Notes under the pieces: model-generated
Databases searched by the model: none
What the model was told of the DNA's origin: nothing
What the model saw: the letters and a program-made list of their open reading frames with translations, nothing else
Shown: positions 6,305 through 14,394 of the stretch, piece after piece
Numbering within the stretch: position 1 is the stretch's first letter
Layout: each line of letters begins with the position of its first letter
Origin: CAZDKO01 sp964506075 [NCBI: uncultured bacterium]
Lineage (GTDB): Bacteria; CAZDME01; JAYEMH01
DNA: 17,222 nt
Direction of reading: 5' to 3'
Assembly: GCA_964506075.1 (NCBI GenBank)
Contig: CAZDKO010000032.1
Span: 1 to 17,222 of the forward strand
Translations under genes and position numbers: made by a program

Positions 6305-8590
6305 ATGTTTGAGAAAATTAAGCATATCTATTTTATTGGTATTGGCGGTGTCGGTATGGCCGGCATAGCCCAGGTGTTGCATAATTTAGGTTATATCGTT
6401 TCAGGGTCAGATATAAAATCTTCAGAGACCACCCGCCGGCTTTCCCGGATGGGGATAAAGGTTTTTCTCGGGCATCGGGCGGCTCAGGTAAGAGGGGTGG
6501 ATGTAGTGGTCGTTTCAACGGCTATACCGGCGGTTAATCCGGAAATAGAAGAAGCCAAGAAAGAACATATCCCCATTATTCCCCGGGCCGAGATGCTGGC
6601 AGAACTGATGCGGCTGAAATATGGAATTGCCGTGGCCGGAACCCACGGGAAAACGACCACCACCTCCTTAATTTCTTTAATTCTGACCAAAGGCAATATG
6701 GACCCGACGGTTATAGTCGGCGGTAAAGTCAATCATCTAAACAGTAATGCTAAATCAGGTGAGGGGAAATATCTGGTCGCTGAAGCTGACGAAAGTGACG
6801 GCTCTTTTCTCACGTTAAATCCCACCATTGTGGTGGTAACCAATATAGATAACGACCATCTGGATTATTACGGAAATATTGAAAACATAAAAAGTGATTT
6901 TCTTAAATTTATCAATAAGATTCCTTTCTACGGGGTGGCTTTACTCTGTTACGATGACGATAAAATTAAAAATCTCCTGCCGCAGGTAAAACGTAAGTAC
7001 ATAACCTATGGACTTAGTTCCCAGACTGACATTACCGCTGTCAATATTACTCTTAACGCCATGGGGTCAACATTTGAGCTTATTTATCAAGGGAAGAATT
7101 TAGGTGAATTTAAACTCAAACTGCTTGGAAAACACAACCTTACCAACGCCCTGGGAGCCATCGGGGTGGGAGTGGTGCTGGGTATATCTTTAGATAAAAT
7201 AAAAGAAGCTTTGAATGATTTTAGAGGGGTAGAAAGAAGACTCCAGATTCTGGGAAGACGGAGCGGGTCAATTATTATTGATGACTATGGACACCATCCT
7301 ACCGAAATAGAAGCGACCCTTTCGGCAATAAAGAATCGCTGGCCTGAAAGAAAGATAAAGGTCGTTTTTCAGCCGCACCGTTATTCCAGGACCCAATTGT
7401 TGCATCAGGATTTCGGTCGGGCGCTCAGACTGGCTGATGAAATTATTATTACCGATATATATCCGGCGGGGGAGAAACCTGTAGAGGGAGTCACTTCCCG
7501 GTTAATCGTTGATTCTTTACAGAATGAGGCCAGGCCGGTCAGGTATCATCCGATTGTAGATGAAGATTTGAAAAATAAGGTTTTAAGCGAACTTTCCGGC
7601 AATGAGGTGATTCTGACTTTAGGTGCCGGAGATATCGTCAAACTGGGAAAGGCTATTCTGGGAAAAACCGAACTCAACCAGGGAGGATTGGCGAACTGGA
7701 AAGAAGAACTTTCCTGGTTACTCAGAGGAAAATTGAAATTTGATGAGCCGATGAGTAAACATACTAGTTTTGGCGTCGGGGGACCGGCAGAAGCCTGGGT
7801 AGAACCCAGGGATTTAGAAGATTTGAAAAATCTGATGGTGTTGATTGAGAAACACCAGCTTAAATATCTGGTTATCGGTAAAGGCAGCAATATCATCGTT
7901 AAAGATAAAGGAATCCGCGGCCTGGTAATTAATTTAAGCCGGTATTTTAGAAAAATTGAAACAGACAAAGAGGTAATAGAAGTTGAGGCCGGGCTTAGTT
8001 TATCAGACTTGATTTTCTCTTTAGAAAAGAAAGCCTTAAGCGGTCTTGAGTTTCTAAAGGGTGTCCCGGGTACAGTTGGCGGGGCAGTCTGGATGAATGC
8101 CGGGTTGGCAGATAAAAATATCGGCTCTTTCGTTCAGGGGATAAAAATCATTACCGAAAAGGGTGAAATTAAAGAATTCAATCCGGATGAATATAAATTT
8201 TCGTACCGGAAATTAATTTTACCGGAGAAGGGGATAATTTATGCGGTAACTTTAAAGTTAGCCTTGAGTTCAAAAAAATTAGTCAAAGACACAGGCCGGG
8301 ATTATCTTAGAAAAAAAATGGATACCCAGCCTCTTGCTTATGCTTCGGCCGGCTGTATTTTTAAAAACCCCGACGGATTAAAAGCTTCTATTTTAATTGA
8401 CGAATTAAATCTAAAAGGATTTTGCCAGGGCGGGGCTGAAGTTTCCACCCAGCACGCTAATTTTATCGTTAAGAAAAAAGAAGCGACCGCGGCAGATATT
8501 ATCAATTTAATTCAAATAATTGAAAAGACAGTAAAAGAAAAACAGGGAATAAACCTCGAGAAAGAGGTTATCGTCGTGGGAGAGGATTAG
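6305..8590 (+). CDS. murC/murB: MurC-MurB fusion: UDP-MurNAc--L-Ala ligase plus UDP-GlcNAc-enolpyruvate reductase
   Basis: One uninterrupted frame encodes two consecutive cytoplasmic enzymes. Residues 1 to about 455 are MurC: IKHIYFIGIGGVGMAGIA at the start, P-loop GTHGKTTTT at 112-120, EADESDGSF, DDYGHHPTEIEATL, FQPHRYSRT and LGAGDI. Residues from about 464 are MurB, the FAD enzyme that reduces enolpyruvyl-UDP-GlcNAc to UDP-MurNAc: TSFGVGGPA at 487-495, GKGSNIIV, GVPGTVGGAVWMNAG, FSYRKL, AGCIFKNP and GAEVSTQHANFIV. The product of the MurB half is the substrate of the MurC half. The MurB part is short (about 297 residues) and has the SYR signature of type II MurB. At the catalytic Ser position it has Cys684 (TGT, 8354-8356). 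The ATG at 6305 gives the canonical MFEKIKHI start. A TTG at 6266, with AAGG six bases upstream, would add 13 residues and cannot be excluded. Confidence 0.96.
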   Translation: MFEKIKHIYFIGIGGVGMAGIAQVLHNLGYIVSGSDIKSSETTRRLSRMGIKVFLGHRAAQVRGVDVVVVSTAIPAVNPEIEEAKKEHIPIIPRAEMLAELMRLKYGIAVAGTHGKTTTTSLISLILTKGNMDPTVIVGGKVNHLNSNAKSGEGKYLVAEADESDGSFLTLNPTIVVVTNIDNDHLDYYGNIENIKSDFLKFINKIPFYGVALLCYDDDKIKNLLPQVKRKYITYGLSSQTDITAVNITLNAMGSTFELIYQGKNLGEFKLKLLGKHNLTNALGAIGVGVVLGISLDKIKEALNDFRGVERRLQILGRRSGSIIIDDYGHHPTEIEATLSAIKNRWPERKIKVVFQPHRYSRTQLLHQDFGRALRLADEIIITDIYPAGEKPVEGVTSRLIVDSLQNEARPVRYHPIVDEDLKNKVLSELSGNEVILTLGAGDIVKLGKAILGKTELNQGGLANWKEELSWLLRGKLKFDEPMSKHTSFGVGGPAEAWVEPRDLEDLKNLMVLIEKHQLKYLVIGKGSNIIVKDKGIRGLVINLSRYFRKIETDKEVIEVEAGLSLSDLIFSLEKKALSGLEFLKGVPGTVGGAVWMNAGLADKNIGSFVQGIKIITEKGEIKEFNPDEYKFSYRKLILPEKGIIYAVTLKLALSSKKLVKDTGRDYLRKKMDTQPLAYASAGCIFKNPDGLKASILIDELNLKGFCQGGAEVSTQHANFIVKKKEATAADIINLIQIIEKTVKEKQGINLEKEVIVVGED

Positions 8591-8593
8591 TAA

Positions 8594-9532
8594 ATGAAGG
8601 AAAGAGTGGCTGTTTTAATGGGTGGTTCAACCAATGAAAGAGAAATTTCTCTTATATCGGGAAAGGCCGTAGTGGAAGCTTTAAGTAACCGGTCTTTTCA
8701 GGTTATGGCCATTGATGTTAACAATGAGGCCAAATTAGAAGAGGAACTAAAGAAAAATAAAATTGATGTCGTCTTTATTGCTCTCCATGGTCGTTTTGGA
8801 GAGGATGGTTCGGTTCAGCGTTTGCTCGAAAAATTAAATATCCCCTATACGGGTTCGGGCGTTAACGCCAGCTTCCTGGCTTTTAATAAGATTGAGGCGA
8901 AAAAGATTTTCCAGCTTAAAAATGTTCCTACCCCGCCGTTTTTTATTCTTGGAAATGGACAGGATGTCAAACCAAATTTGAAAAAAATGCCGTTTGAATT
9001 CCCCTGGGTGGTTAAACCCGAGGCAGAAGGCTCCAGCATCGGTCTTTCCATTGTTGAAAGAGTGGAGGGATTAGATAAAGCCTTATCTTTATCTTTTTCT
9101 TACGGGGCCAGAGTGTTAATAGAAAAGTACATTCAGGGAAGAGAAATAACGATAGGAATTCTTGATGAATATCCTCTCCCCATTGTTGAAGTAATCCCCA
9201 AAAATCAATTTTATGATTACCGGGCTAAATACACGAAGGGGTTAAGCGAATATGTCGTCCCGGCAGCGGTTGAACTTGAGGTATATAAAAATGCTCAGAA
9301 AATCGCTCTAGCGGCTCATCAGGCTTTAGGTTGTGAGACAATGTCCCGGGTAGATATGAGGTTAGACCGGGAAAATCAACCTTATGTCCTTGAAATTAAC
9401 ACCATTCCCGGTTTAACCGAGCTGAGCCTGTTACCTAAAGCGGCCAGGGCGATTGGTATTTCTTTTCCTGATTTATGTACTATTCTGGTTAAGCTGGCTA
9501 AAAGCCGGTGGGCAAATCGTGAGAAGGTATAA
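8594..9532 (+). CDS. ddl: Ddl: D-alanine--D-alanine ligase
   Basis: Ddl makes the D-Ala-D-Ala dipeptide that MurF attaches. It is a cytoplasmic ATP-grasp enzyme. The 312-residue length is that of the short DdlB-like type. Visible motifs: VAVLMGGSTNEREISLISG at the start, ALHGRFGEDGSVQ, PYTGSGVNAS, WVVKPEAEGSSIGLS (ATP-grasp lysine), EKYIQGREITIGIL, YDYRAKYTKG (omega-loop region) and VLEINTIPGLTELSLLPKAA, which carries the metal-binding Glu and Asn. The ATG at 8594 follows the fusion gene's stop by 3 bases. Its ribosome site GAGG (8582-8585) lies in the end of that gene. The 3' end overlaps ftsQ by 14 bases with the start chosen there. Confidence 0.96.
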   Translation: MKERVAVLMGGSTNEREISLISGKAVVEALSNRSFQVMAIDVNNEAKLEEELKKNKIDVVFIALHGRFGEDGSVQRLLEKLNIPYTGSGVNASFLAFNKIEAKKIFQLKNVPTPPFFILGNGQDVKPNLKKMPFEFPWVVKPEAEGSSIGLSIVERVEGLDKALSLSFSYGARVLIEKYIQGREITIGILDEYPLPIVEVIPKNQFYDYRAKYTKGLSEYVVPAAVELEVYKNAQKIALAAHQALGCETMSRVDMRLDRENQPYVLEINTIPGLTELSLLPKAARAIGISFPDLCTILVKLAKSRWANREKV

Positions 9533-10295
9533 ACAACACAAAAAATTTAAAGAGAATTTATGGCGGTGCGGAAAAATAATAATTTTTCTTCTGCTGATAG
9601 GGGGAACGGGCTGGCTGTCAATTGAAGCGGGCCGGTTTCTCAAAACCAATTCTCTATTTCAGATTGAAAGCATTTCTTTTGAAAACAGTGATTTAATGGA
9701 CCACCCCAGAGTAAAGGAGGTTTTAAATTCTAATTACAATCTGAACATTTTCGGCTTTAATATTCAAGGTTTAAAAAATACCCTGGAACAGATTCCCCAG
9801 GTAAAAACGGTAACGGTGAGAAGAAGATTTCCCAATATAGTCCAGATAGAGATTACGAAACGTCAGCCGGTAATTCTATTGAATAATAAAGGTTCTCTAT
9901 ACGCTGTGGATGATGGAGGTTATGTTTTTCCCCGGATGGAAGGGGAAAAAATTTGGGACCTGCCGGTGATAACCGGGATAGACGACCAGAATTCAGAAGA
10001 TTCTCTGTCGGATAGAAAGGAAATAAAGCTGGCTTTAAAAGTGAATGAATATATTAAAAGGGGTAATGACGGTAATTTACCGCTTGAACTTTCCGAAATA
10101 CATTTTGGCGATTTTGACGGTTTCTATTTATACGTTTTTAATCCCCGTTTAGAAATAAGGTTACTGGAAGATGATTTCCAAAAAGAATTGGAAAATTTAG
10201 CTTTGGTTTTAGCTAATTTAGGTGATAAAATAGAATCTGTGGATTCGGTAGATTTACGTTTTAAAGGGAAAGCGTTTATACACTTGAAAGGGTAA
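9519..10295 (+). CDS. ftsQ: FtsQ/DivIB-type division protein with POTRA domain
   Basis: FtsQ is a single-pass membrane protein that links early and late division proteins in the periplasm. Residues 1-19 are a basic cytoplasmic tail, 20-35 a membrane segment (IIIFLLLIGGTGWLSI), about 47-118 the POTRA domain (FQIESISFEN through VTVRRRFPNIVQIEITKRQPVILL), and the rest the FtsQ beta domain. The family is poorly conserved, so context between ddl and ftsA carries much of the call. The GTG at 9519 is chosen because GGTGGG lies 6 bases upstream and it gives a short basic tail before the membrane segment (258 residues). An earlier in-frame TTG at 9453 would add 22 residues, mostly hydrophobic, encoded inside ddl, and seems unlikely. 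Confidence 0.9.
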   Translation: MRRYKQHKKFKENLWRCGKIIIFLLLIGGTGWLSIEAGRFLKTNSLFQIESISFENSDLMDHPRVKEVLNSNYNLNIFGFNIQGLKNTLEQIPQVKTVTVRRRFPNIVQIEITKRQPVILLNNKGSLYAVDDGGYVFPRMEGEKIWDLPVITGIDDQNSEDSLSDRKEIKLALKVNEYIKRGNDGNLPLELSEIHFGDFDGFYLYVFNPRLEIRLLEDDFQKELENLALVLANLGDKIESVDSVDLRFKGKAFIHLKG

Positions 10296-10299
10296 GACA

Positions 10300-11523
10300 T
10301 TGAGAAAAGAAGATTTGTTGGTTAGTTTAGATGTGGGAACAACCAAGGTTTGTATTCTGGTCGGTAAAGCCGCCGAGGAAAAAGTGGAATTAACAGGGAT
10401 TGGACTGGTTCCCTCAGTTGGTTTAAGAAAAGGGGTCGTGGTCAGTCTGGAAGAGACAATCGGCTCTATCACTAAGGCTTTAAATAGTGCCGAGGAAGCG
10501 TCTCAGGAACAAATCAGCCAGGTTATTGCCGGTGTTTCCGGCAGCCATATCCAGGGTTTAAACAGCCGCGGGGCTATTGGTATCTCCCGGACAGACCGCG
10601 AGATTACCCATAAAGACGTTAATCGGGTGATTACCGCCGCTAAAGTAGTCGCCATTCCTCCTGACCGGCAACTAATCCATGTTTTACCTCAGGAGTTTAT
10701 CATTGACGACCAGAACGGAATTAAGGACCCCCTGGGAATGGCCGGCGTCAGATTGGAAGCGGAAGTTTATTTAGCTACCGGAGCGGCTACTTCCATTCAG
10801 AATGTTACCAAAAGTATTAATCGGGCCGGGATAAATGTTGAAGAAATGATTTTAAGCCCGTTAGCTGCCAGTGAAGCCGTTTTGACGGAGGATGAAAAAA
10901 AATTAGGCGTAGTTTTAGTGGATATAGGCGGAGGCACCACTGACGTAGTAATTTATATTGACGGAAACATAAAACACATAAAGATTCTACCGGTAGGCGG
11001 AGAATTAGTAACTAATGATGTTGCCGTGGGGATGAGGACGCCGAGAACCCTGGCTGAAGAGTTAAAGAAAAAAGAAGGTTCAACTTTACGTTCTCTTTCG
11101 AAAGACGATGAAATCACTATCGTTTCCGGACTGGGAGGCAAAGAACGCCGATTACCCCGTCACCTCCTTTGCGAAATAATAGAGGCCAGAATGGAAGAGA
11201 TTCTTACCCTGGTGAAGAAAGAAATTATGAAAACCGGTCTGACGGATTTGATTGCCGCCGGAGTGGTGTTGACCGGCGGAGGCTCTTTACTTAAAGGGGT
11301 GCCCCAGATGGCCGAGGAAATTTTTAATCTTCCCTCCAGAATCGGCTCACCGCAGGGAATAGTGGCTGAAAGTAAAGATATTGAAGACCCGATTTTTTCG
11401 GTGGGGGCCGGTCTTCTTCTTTACGCTTTAAGATCCAGACAGATGGGAAGAACAAATTTAAAAGGGAATATTTTAAATCGAACGGCGGGAAAACTCAGAC
11501 AAAAATTTGAAGAGTTATTTTGA
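10300..11523 (+). CDS. ftsA: FtsA: actin-like protein anchoring FtsZ to the membrane
   Basis: FtsA binds ATP, forms actin-like filaments and ties FtsZ to the membrane. The 407-residue protein shows the phosphate 1 loop LVSLDVGTTKVCILVG near the start, the FtsA-specific 1C subdomain (roughly residues 80-165, including VSGSHIQGLNSRG), phosphate 2 DIGGGTTDVVIY at 208-219, and the adenosine motif VVLTGGGSLLKG. The C-terminus (GKLRQKFEELF) can form the amphipathic helix that inserts into the membrane. The start is TTG at 10300 with AAGGG about 7 bases upstream. It lies 4 bases after ftsQ, and no better start was found. A 46-base spacer separates it from ftsZ. Confidence 0.96.
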   Translation: MRKEDLLVSLDVGTTKVCILVGKAAEEKVELTGIGLVPSVGLRKGVVVSLEETIGSITKALNSAEEASQEQISQVIAGVSGSHIQGLNSRGAIGISRTDREITHKDVNRVITAAKVVAIPPDRQLIHVLPQEFIIDDQNGIKDPLGMAGVRLEAEVYLATGAATSIQNVTKSINRAGINVEEMILSPLAASEAVLTEDEKKLGVVLVDIGGGTTDVVIYIDGNIKHIKILPVGGELVTNDVAVGMRTPRTLAEELKKKEGSTLRSLSKDDEITIVSGLGGKERRLPRHLLCEIIEARMEEILTLVKKEIMKTGLTDLIAAGVVLTGGGSLLKGVPQMAEEIFNLPSRIGSPQGIVAESKDIEDPIFSVGAGLLLYALRSRQMGRTNLKGNILNRTAGKLRQKFEELF

Positions 11524-11565
11524 TTGGTCTACCAACGACTGATGATTAAATTTTAAGGATGATTA
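11519..11565 (+). repeat. Short repeats in the ftsA-ftsZ spacer
   Basis: TTTGATTGGT at 11519-11528 covers the ftsA stop and matches 73-82 at the murE stop. TTGG at 11524-11527 and CCAA at 11532-11535 can form a tiny 4-pair hairpin. GATGATTA occurs at 11541-11548 and again at 11558-11565, on either side of the ftsZ ribosome site (AAGGA, 11555-11559). I see no convincing promoter here. Confidence 0.35.
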
Positions 11566-11569
11566 GAAA

Positions 11570-12700
11570 ATGTTAGAATTTGCCGATAAAGAATATCAAC
11601 ATTTTGCCAAAATAAAGGTTTTAGGCATTGGCGGCGGCGGCAGTAATGCCGTTAATAGAATGATTGACTCAGGGATGAAAGGAATAGAATTTTTTACTTT
11701 AAATACCGATGCTCAAGCCCTGGCTAATTCAATTGCGCCGGGAAGGATTCAAATTGGCAGTAAGCTTACTAAAGGGTTGGGTTCCGGAGCAAACCCTGAG
11801 GTGGGAAGGCAGGCGGCTTTAGAGGATAAAAATCGAATCAGAGACGCCATAAAAGGTACCGATATGATTTTTTTAACCGCGGGATTAGGAGGCGGCACCG
11901 GTACCGGAGCGACACCGGTCGTAGCTGAAATTGCCAAAGAGATGAATATTCTCACTATTGCCGTGGTCACCAAGCCTTTTTTATTTGAAGGCCGAAAAAG
12001 GTCTTTAATTGCCGAACAGGGTTTAAACCTTTTAAAAGATATGGTTGATACTTTGATATGCATTCCTAATGAGAAATTATTTAACGTGGTAGACAAACAG
12101 ACTTCCATTCTGGTGGCTTTTAAAGTGGCTGATGACGTTTTGGCTCACGGGGTAGAGGGGATTGCTAACCTGGTGGTAGAGCCGGGTTTAATTAATTTAG
12201 ACCTGGCGGACGTAAAAACGGCTATGTCTGAAGGGGGAAAATCTCTTCTGGGAGTCGGCTACGGCCGAGGTAAAGGAAGGGCACTTAACGCCGCCAATGA
12301 AGCTATTTCCAGTCCTCTTTTAGAATATCCCGGTATTGAAGGAGCGAAGGGATTATTGATTAATATTACCGGGGGAGAGGATCTCAGTCTTTTTGAAGTC
12401 AAGGAGGCCAGCACCCTTATCTACGAAGGGGCTGACCGGCAGGCCAATATCATTTTTGGAGCGAATATTAAACCACAGCTTAAAGAAGAAGTTCAGATTA
12501 CTATCATTGCCACCGGTATGGATGAGGTAAGTTCTAAAAAAACTTCCCCCGCTCCCCAGACATCCAAGCTTGATTTTGATTCTCCGGCCTATCGTCGTGG
12601 CCGCCGGGAACGAATTTCAATAACACATGATTCTGAAGTTGCTAATGAAGCGAATCTGGATATTCCTACATTTCTCCGTAATAAATTGCCCCGGCATTAG
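11570..12700 (+). CDS. ftsZ: FtsZ: tubulin-like division GTPase
   Basis: FtsZ polymerises with GTP into the Z ring at midcell. The 376-residue protein has the N-terminal nucleotide-binding GIGGGGSNAVNRM, NTDAQAL, the tubulin signature GGGTGTG at residues 107-113, TKPFLFEGRKR, and the T7 loop NLDLADVKTAM with the GTP-hydrolysing Asp211 and Asp214. A short basic, probably disordered linker (roughly 320-360) leads to the conserved C-terminal peptide DIPTFLRN (364-371), which binds FtsA. The ATG at 11570 has AAGGA about 10 bases upstream. The stop is 2 bases before the next gene, so the two are probably co-translated. Confidence 0.98.
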   Translation: MLEFADKEYQHFAKIKVLGIGGGGSNAVNRMIDSGMKGIEFFTLNTDAQALANSIAPGRIQIGSKLTKGLGSGANPEVGRQAALEDKNRIRDAIKGTDMIFLTAGLGGGTGTGATPVVAEIAKEMNILTIAVVTKPFLFEGRKRSLIAEQGLNLLKDMVDTLICIPNEKLFNVVDKQTSILVAFKVADDVLAHGVEGIANLVVEPGLINLDLADVKTAMSEGGKSLLGVGYGRGKGRALNAANEAISSPLLEYPGIEGAKGLLINITGGEDLSLFEVKEASTLIYEGADRQANIIFGANIKPQLKEEVQITIIATGMDEVSSKKTSPAPQTSKLDFDSPAYRRGRRERISITHDSEVANEANLDIPTFLRNKLPRH

Positions 12701-12702
12701 AT

Positions 12703-13410
12703 ATGAAGCACGTTAAATTTTCTTCAGTTCCAGGCATAATTGAATTTAATCCGCTCGTTAATTATCCGGAGATAAATCATTTTTTCACTACCCGCCAGTC
12801 TGGTAATATGGGCCTTCATGTGGTCAATTCCAGAGATGATTTAGCCGGTGTAATCGGTAACCGGGAAAAGGTTTGTCAATCACGCGGGGTAGATTTAAAC
12901 CGTCTCACTACGGCTCAACAGGTTCATGGGGATAACGTTCTTTTTGTAAACCCGGCCCTGAGCGGCCGGGGAGCAAGCATTTACGATGAATCTCTTCCTG
13001 ATTGCGACGGGTTGTTGACTAATTATAGAAATCTTCCCCTGGCTATTTTTGTGGCTGATTGTTTGCCTTTATACATTTATGATAAAAAAAATAAGGCCAT
13101 CGGTTTAATTCATGCCGGCCGGAAAGGAACTCTACTGGGAATTACCGGTAAAACCATGGAAAAAATGAAAAAGAGATATAATACTGACCCCGGGCAGTGT
13201 CTGGCTTTTTTAGGTCCGGCTATCGGGGGTTGCTGTTTTGAAGTGGACCTCTATAAATTAAATAAAGAACAGCTGGGTAGTGCCGGATTAATGCCGGGGA
13301 ATATATACTCTGTGGATACCTGTACCTCCTGCCAGAACGATGTCTTTTATTCTTATCGTCGGGAAAAGGAAAAAGCCGGACGGATGATGGCCGTTCTTAT
13401 GCTTAAGTAG
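12703..13410 (+). CDS. pgeF: PgeF/YfiH: peptidoglycan editing factor (laccase-domain family)
   Basis: This family (YfiH, DUF152, related to human LACC1) includes E. coli PgeF, which removes wrongly built UDP-MurNAc-L-Ser. Purine-nucleoside enzyme activities are also reported for relatives. The 235-residue protein has the metal site residues: His75 in TAQQVHGDNV, Cys120 in VADCLP and His137 in HAGRKGT. It also has DCDGLLTN, LGPAIGGCCFEVD and the C-terminal CTSCQNDVFYSYRREKEKAGRMMAV. The usual HAGWRG motif reads HAGRKG. The ATG at 12703 is 2 bases after the ftsZ stop and has no clear ribosome site, which suggests coupling to ftsZ. The place next to ftsZ and a MurC gene fits an editing role. The cellular substrate here is an inference. 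Confidence 0.9.
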   Translation: MKHVKFSSVPGIIEFNPLVNYPEINHFFTTRQSGNMGLHVVNSRDDLAGVIGNREKVCQSRGVDLNRLTTAQQVHGDNVLFVNPALSGRGASIYDESLPDCDGLLTNYRNLPLAIFVADCLPLYIYDKKNKAIGLIHAGRKGTLLGITGKTMEKMKKRYNTDPGQCLAFLGPAIGGCCFEVDLYKLNKEQLGSAGLMPGNIYSVDTCTSCQNDVFYSYRREKEKAGRMMAVLMLK

Positions 13411-13438
13411 CACCTGGTGATAACCTTTTACTTTTTTT
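13411..13438 (+). terminator. Weak hairpin plus T-run after pgeF (possible terminator)
   Basis: Directly after the pgeF stop lie CACC/GGTG and a GGT-GATA-ACC stem of only 3 pairs (13416-13425). A T-rich tract follows, ending in seven T (13432-13438). The stem is too weak to be a confident intrinsic terminator. The T-run and the promoter just downstream do suggest a transcript boundary. Confidence 0.25.
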
Positions 13439-13440
13439 CG

Positions 13441-13469
13441 TTGCGATTAATATAGCCTTAATATATAAT
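13441..13469 (+). promoter_or_regulatory. Predicted sigma70-type promoter before proC
   Basis: TTGCGA (13441-13446, four of six matches to TTGACA) is followed by a 17-base AT-rich spacer and a perfect TATAAT (13464-13469). Transcription would begin around 13475-13478, leaving a leader of about 60 bases before proC. It lies in the longest gap of the window (13411-13537). The rest of that gap shows no gene of convincing length. Confidence 0.65.
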
Positions 13470-13537
13470 AAAAAGGACAAAATTGTTAACCTGCGGTTCT
13501 TCCCGGATATTAAAAAAGTGAAAGGCCAAATTGTAAA

Positions 13538-14362
13538 TTGTTAAAGGAAACGATCGGTATTATCGGCACAGGAAACATGGGCGGCGCTCTTGCCCGGGGA
13601 TTAAAATTAAGAGAAATTGTTTCCGCAGAGCGTGTTTTGTTGTTTGATATTGAAAAAGAAAAGCTCAATCCAATTATTCGGGAATTTGGTTTTTCTAAAG
13701 CGTCCAGTTCCCGGGAGCTGGTGGAAAATAGTAAATTTATTATTTTAGCCGTGAAACCCCGGCATATTCCTGAAGTGCTTGAAGAAACAGCCCCGAGCTG
13801 GACGAGTGATAAGCTTTTAATTTCTATTGCCGCCGGAATTAAAATTTCATTTCTGGAGCAAAAACTCAAAAAGACTTTGCCGGTAGTCCGGGCGATGCCC
13901 AATACCCCGGGACAGATTGGCGCCGGAATTACGGCGGTCAGTTTTAACCGGTCGGTAATCCCCGAACAGAGAGAACTGGTCAACAGTATATTTAAAGCTT
14001 TCGGGGAAGTGATGGAAGTTGAAGAAGAAGCAATGGATTTAGTAACGGCTTTAAGCGGAAGCGGTCCGGCTTATTTTTTCTTATTTATGGAAGGATTGAT
14101 TGAGGCCGGAGAAACCCTGGGTTTGGGAAAAAATACGGTAGAATACTTAATTAAAGAAACAGCTTCAGGGGCCGCTAAATTAGCTAAAGAAGCGCCTCAA
14201 TCTCTTTCTCAATTAAGAGAAAAAGTAACCTCTCCGGGTGGAACGACCGAAGCGGCTCTAAAGGTTTTTAATAAAGCTAAACTTAAAGAGACTATTCTGA
14301 AGGCGGTAGAAGCGGCTATGGAGAGAGCTAAGGAGCTGAGTAAAAATTTTAAAAATCAGTAG
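13538..14362 (+). CDS. proC: ProC: pyrroline-5-carboxylate reductase
   Basis: ProC reduces pyrroline-5-carboxylate to proline with NAD(P)H in the cytoplasm. The 274-residue length is typical. The N-terminal Rossmann fold carries [62 protein letters not shown] and [15 protein letters not shown] are family signatures. The last two belong to the C-terminal dimer domain with the active site. The start is TTG at 13538: no other start codon lies between it and the in-frame TAA at 13511. AAAGG at 13521-13525 is 12 bases away, a loose fit. In many bacteria yggS and yggT sit next to proC and pgeF; neither is here. Confidence 0.95.
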   Translation: MLKETIGIIGTGNMGGALARGLKLREIVSAERVLLFDIEKEKLNPIIREFGFSKASSSRELVENSKFIILAVKPRHIPEVLEETAPSWTSDKLLISIAAGIKISFLEQKLKKTLPVVRAMPNTPGQIGAGITAVSFNRSVIPEQRELVNSIFKAFGEVMEVEEEAMDLVTALSGSGPAYFFLFMEGLIEAGETLGLGKNTVEYLIKETASGAAKLAKEAPQSLSQLREKVTSPGGTTEAALKVFNKAKLKETILKAVEAAMERAKELSKNFKNQ

Positions 14363-14377
14363 GTATTGTTTATAAAC
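14348..14377 (+). promoter_or_regulatory. Possible recA promoter with a palindrome over its -10
   Basis: TTTAAA (14348-14353), a 17-base spacer and TATAAA (14371-14376) give a moderate promoter match. The -10 lies inside GTTTATAAAC (14368-14377), a perfect 10-base palindrome that could be an operator. The E. coli LexA box pattern is not present. AT-rich gene ends give such matches by chance, and the leader would be very short. Confidence 0.3.
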
Positions 14378-14394
14378 TGAAACAGGAGGTAAAA

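Noticed and set aside
9453-9518. Longer FtsQ start with a hydrophobic 22-residue extension
   Set aside because: It would overlap ddl by 80 bases and put a second hydrophobic segment before the normal one; the GTG at 9519 has a ribosome site and gives the usual short basic tail.
8594-9532. Possibility that MurC is fused to Ddl as in Chlamydia
   Set aside because: The TAG stop at 8588-8590 and a new ATG with a ribosome site at 8594 separate them; the fused partner is MurB.
13510-13983. 157-codon open frame on the minus strand across the proC start
   Set aside because: It lies opposite the clear ProC coding frame, has no recognisable motifs, and fits a shadow frame.
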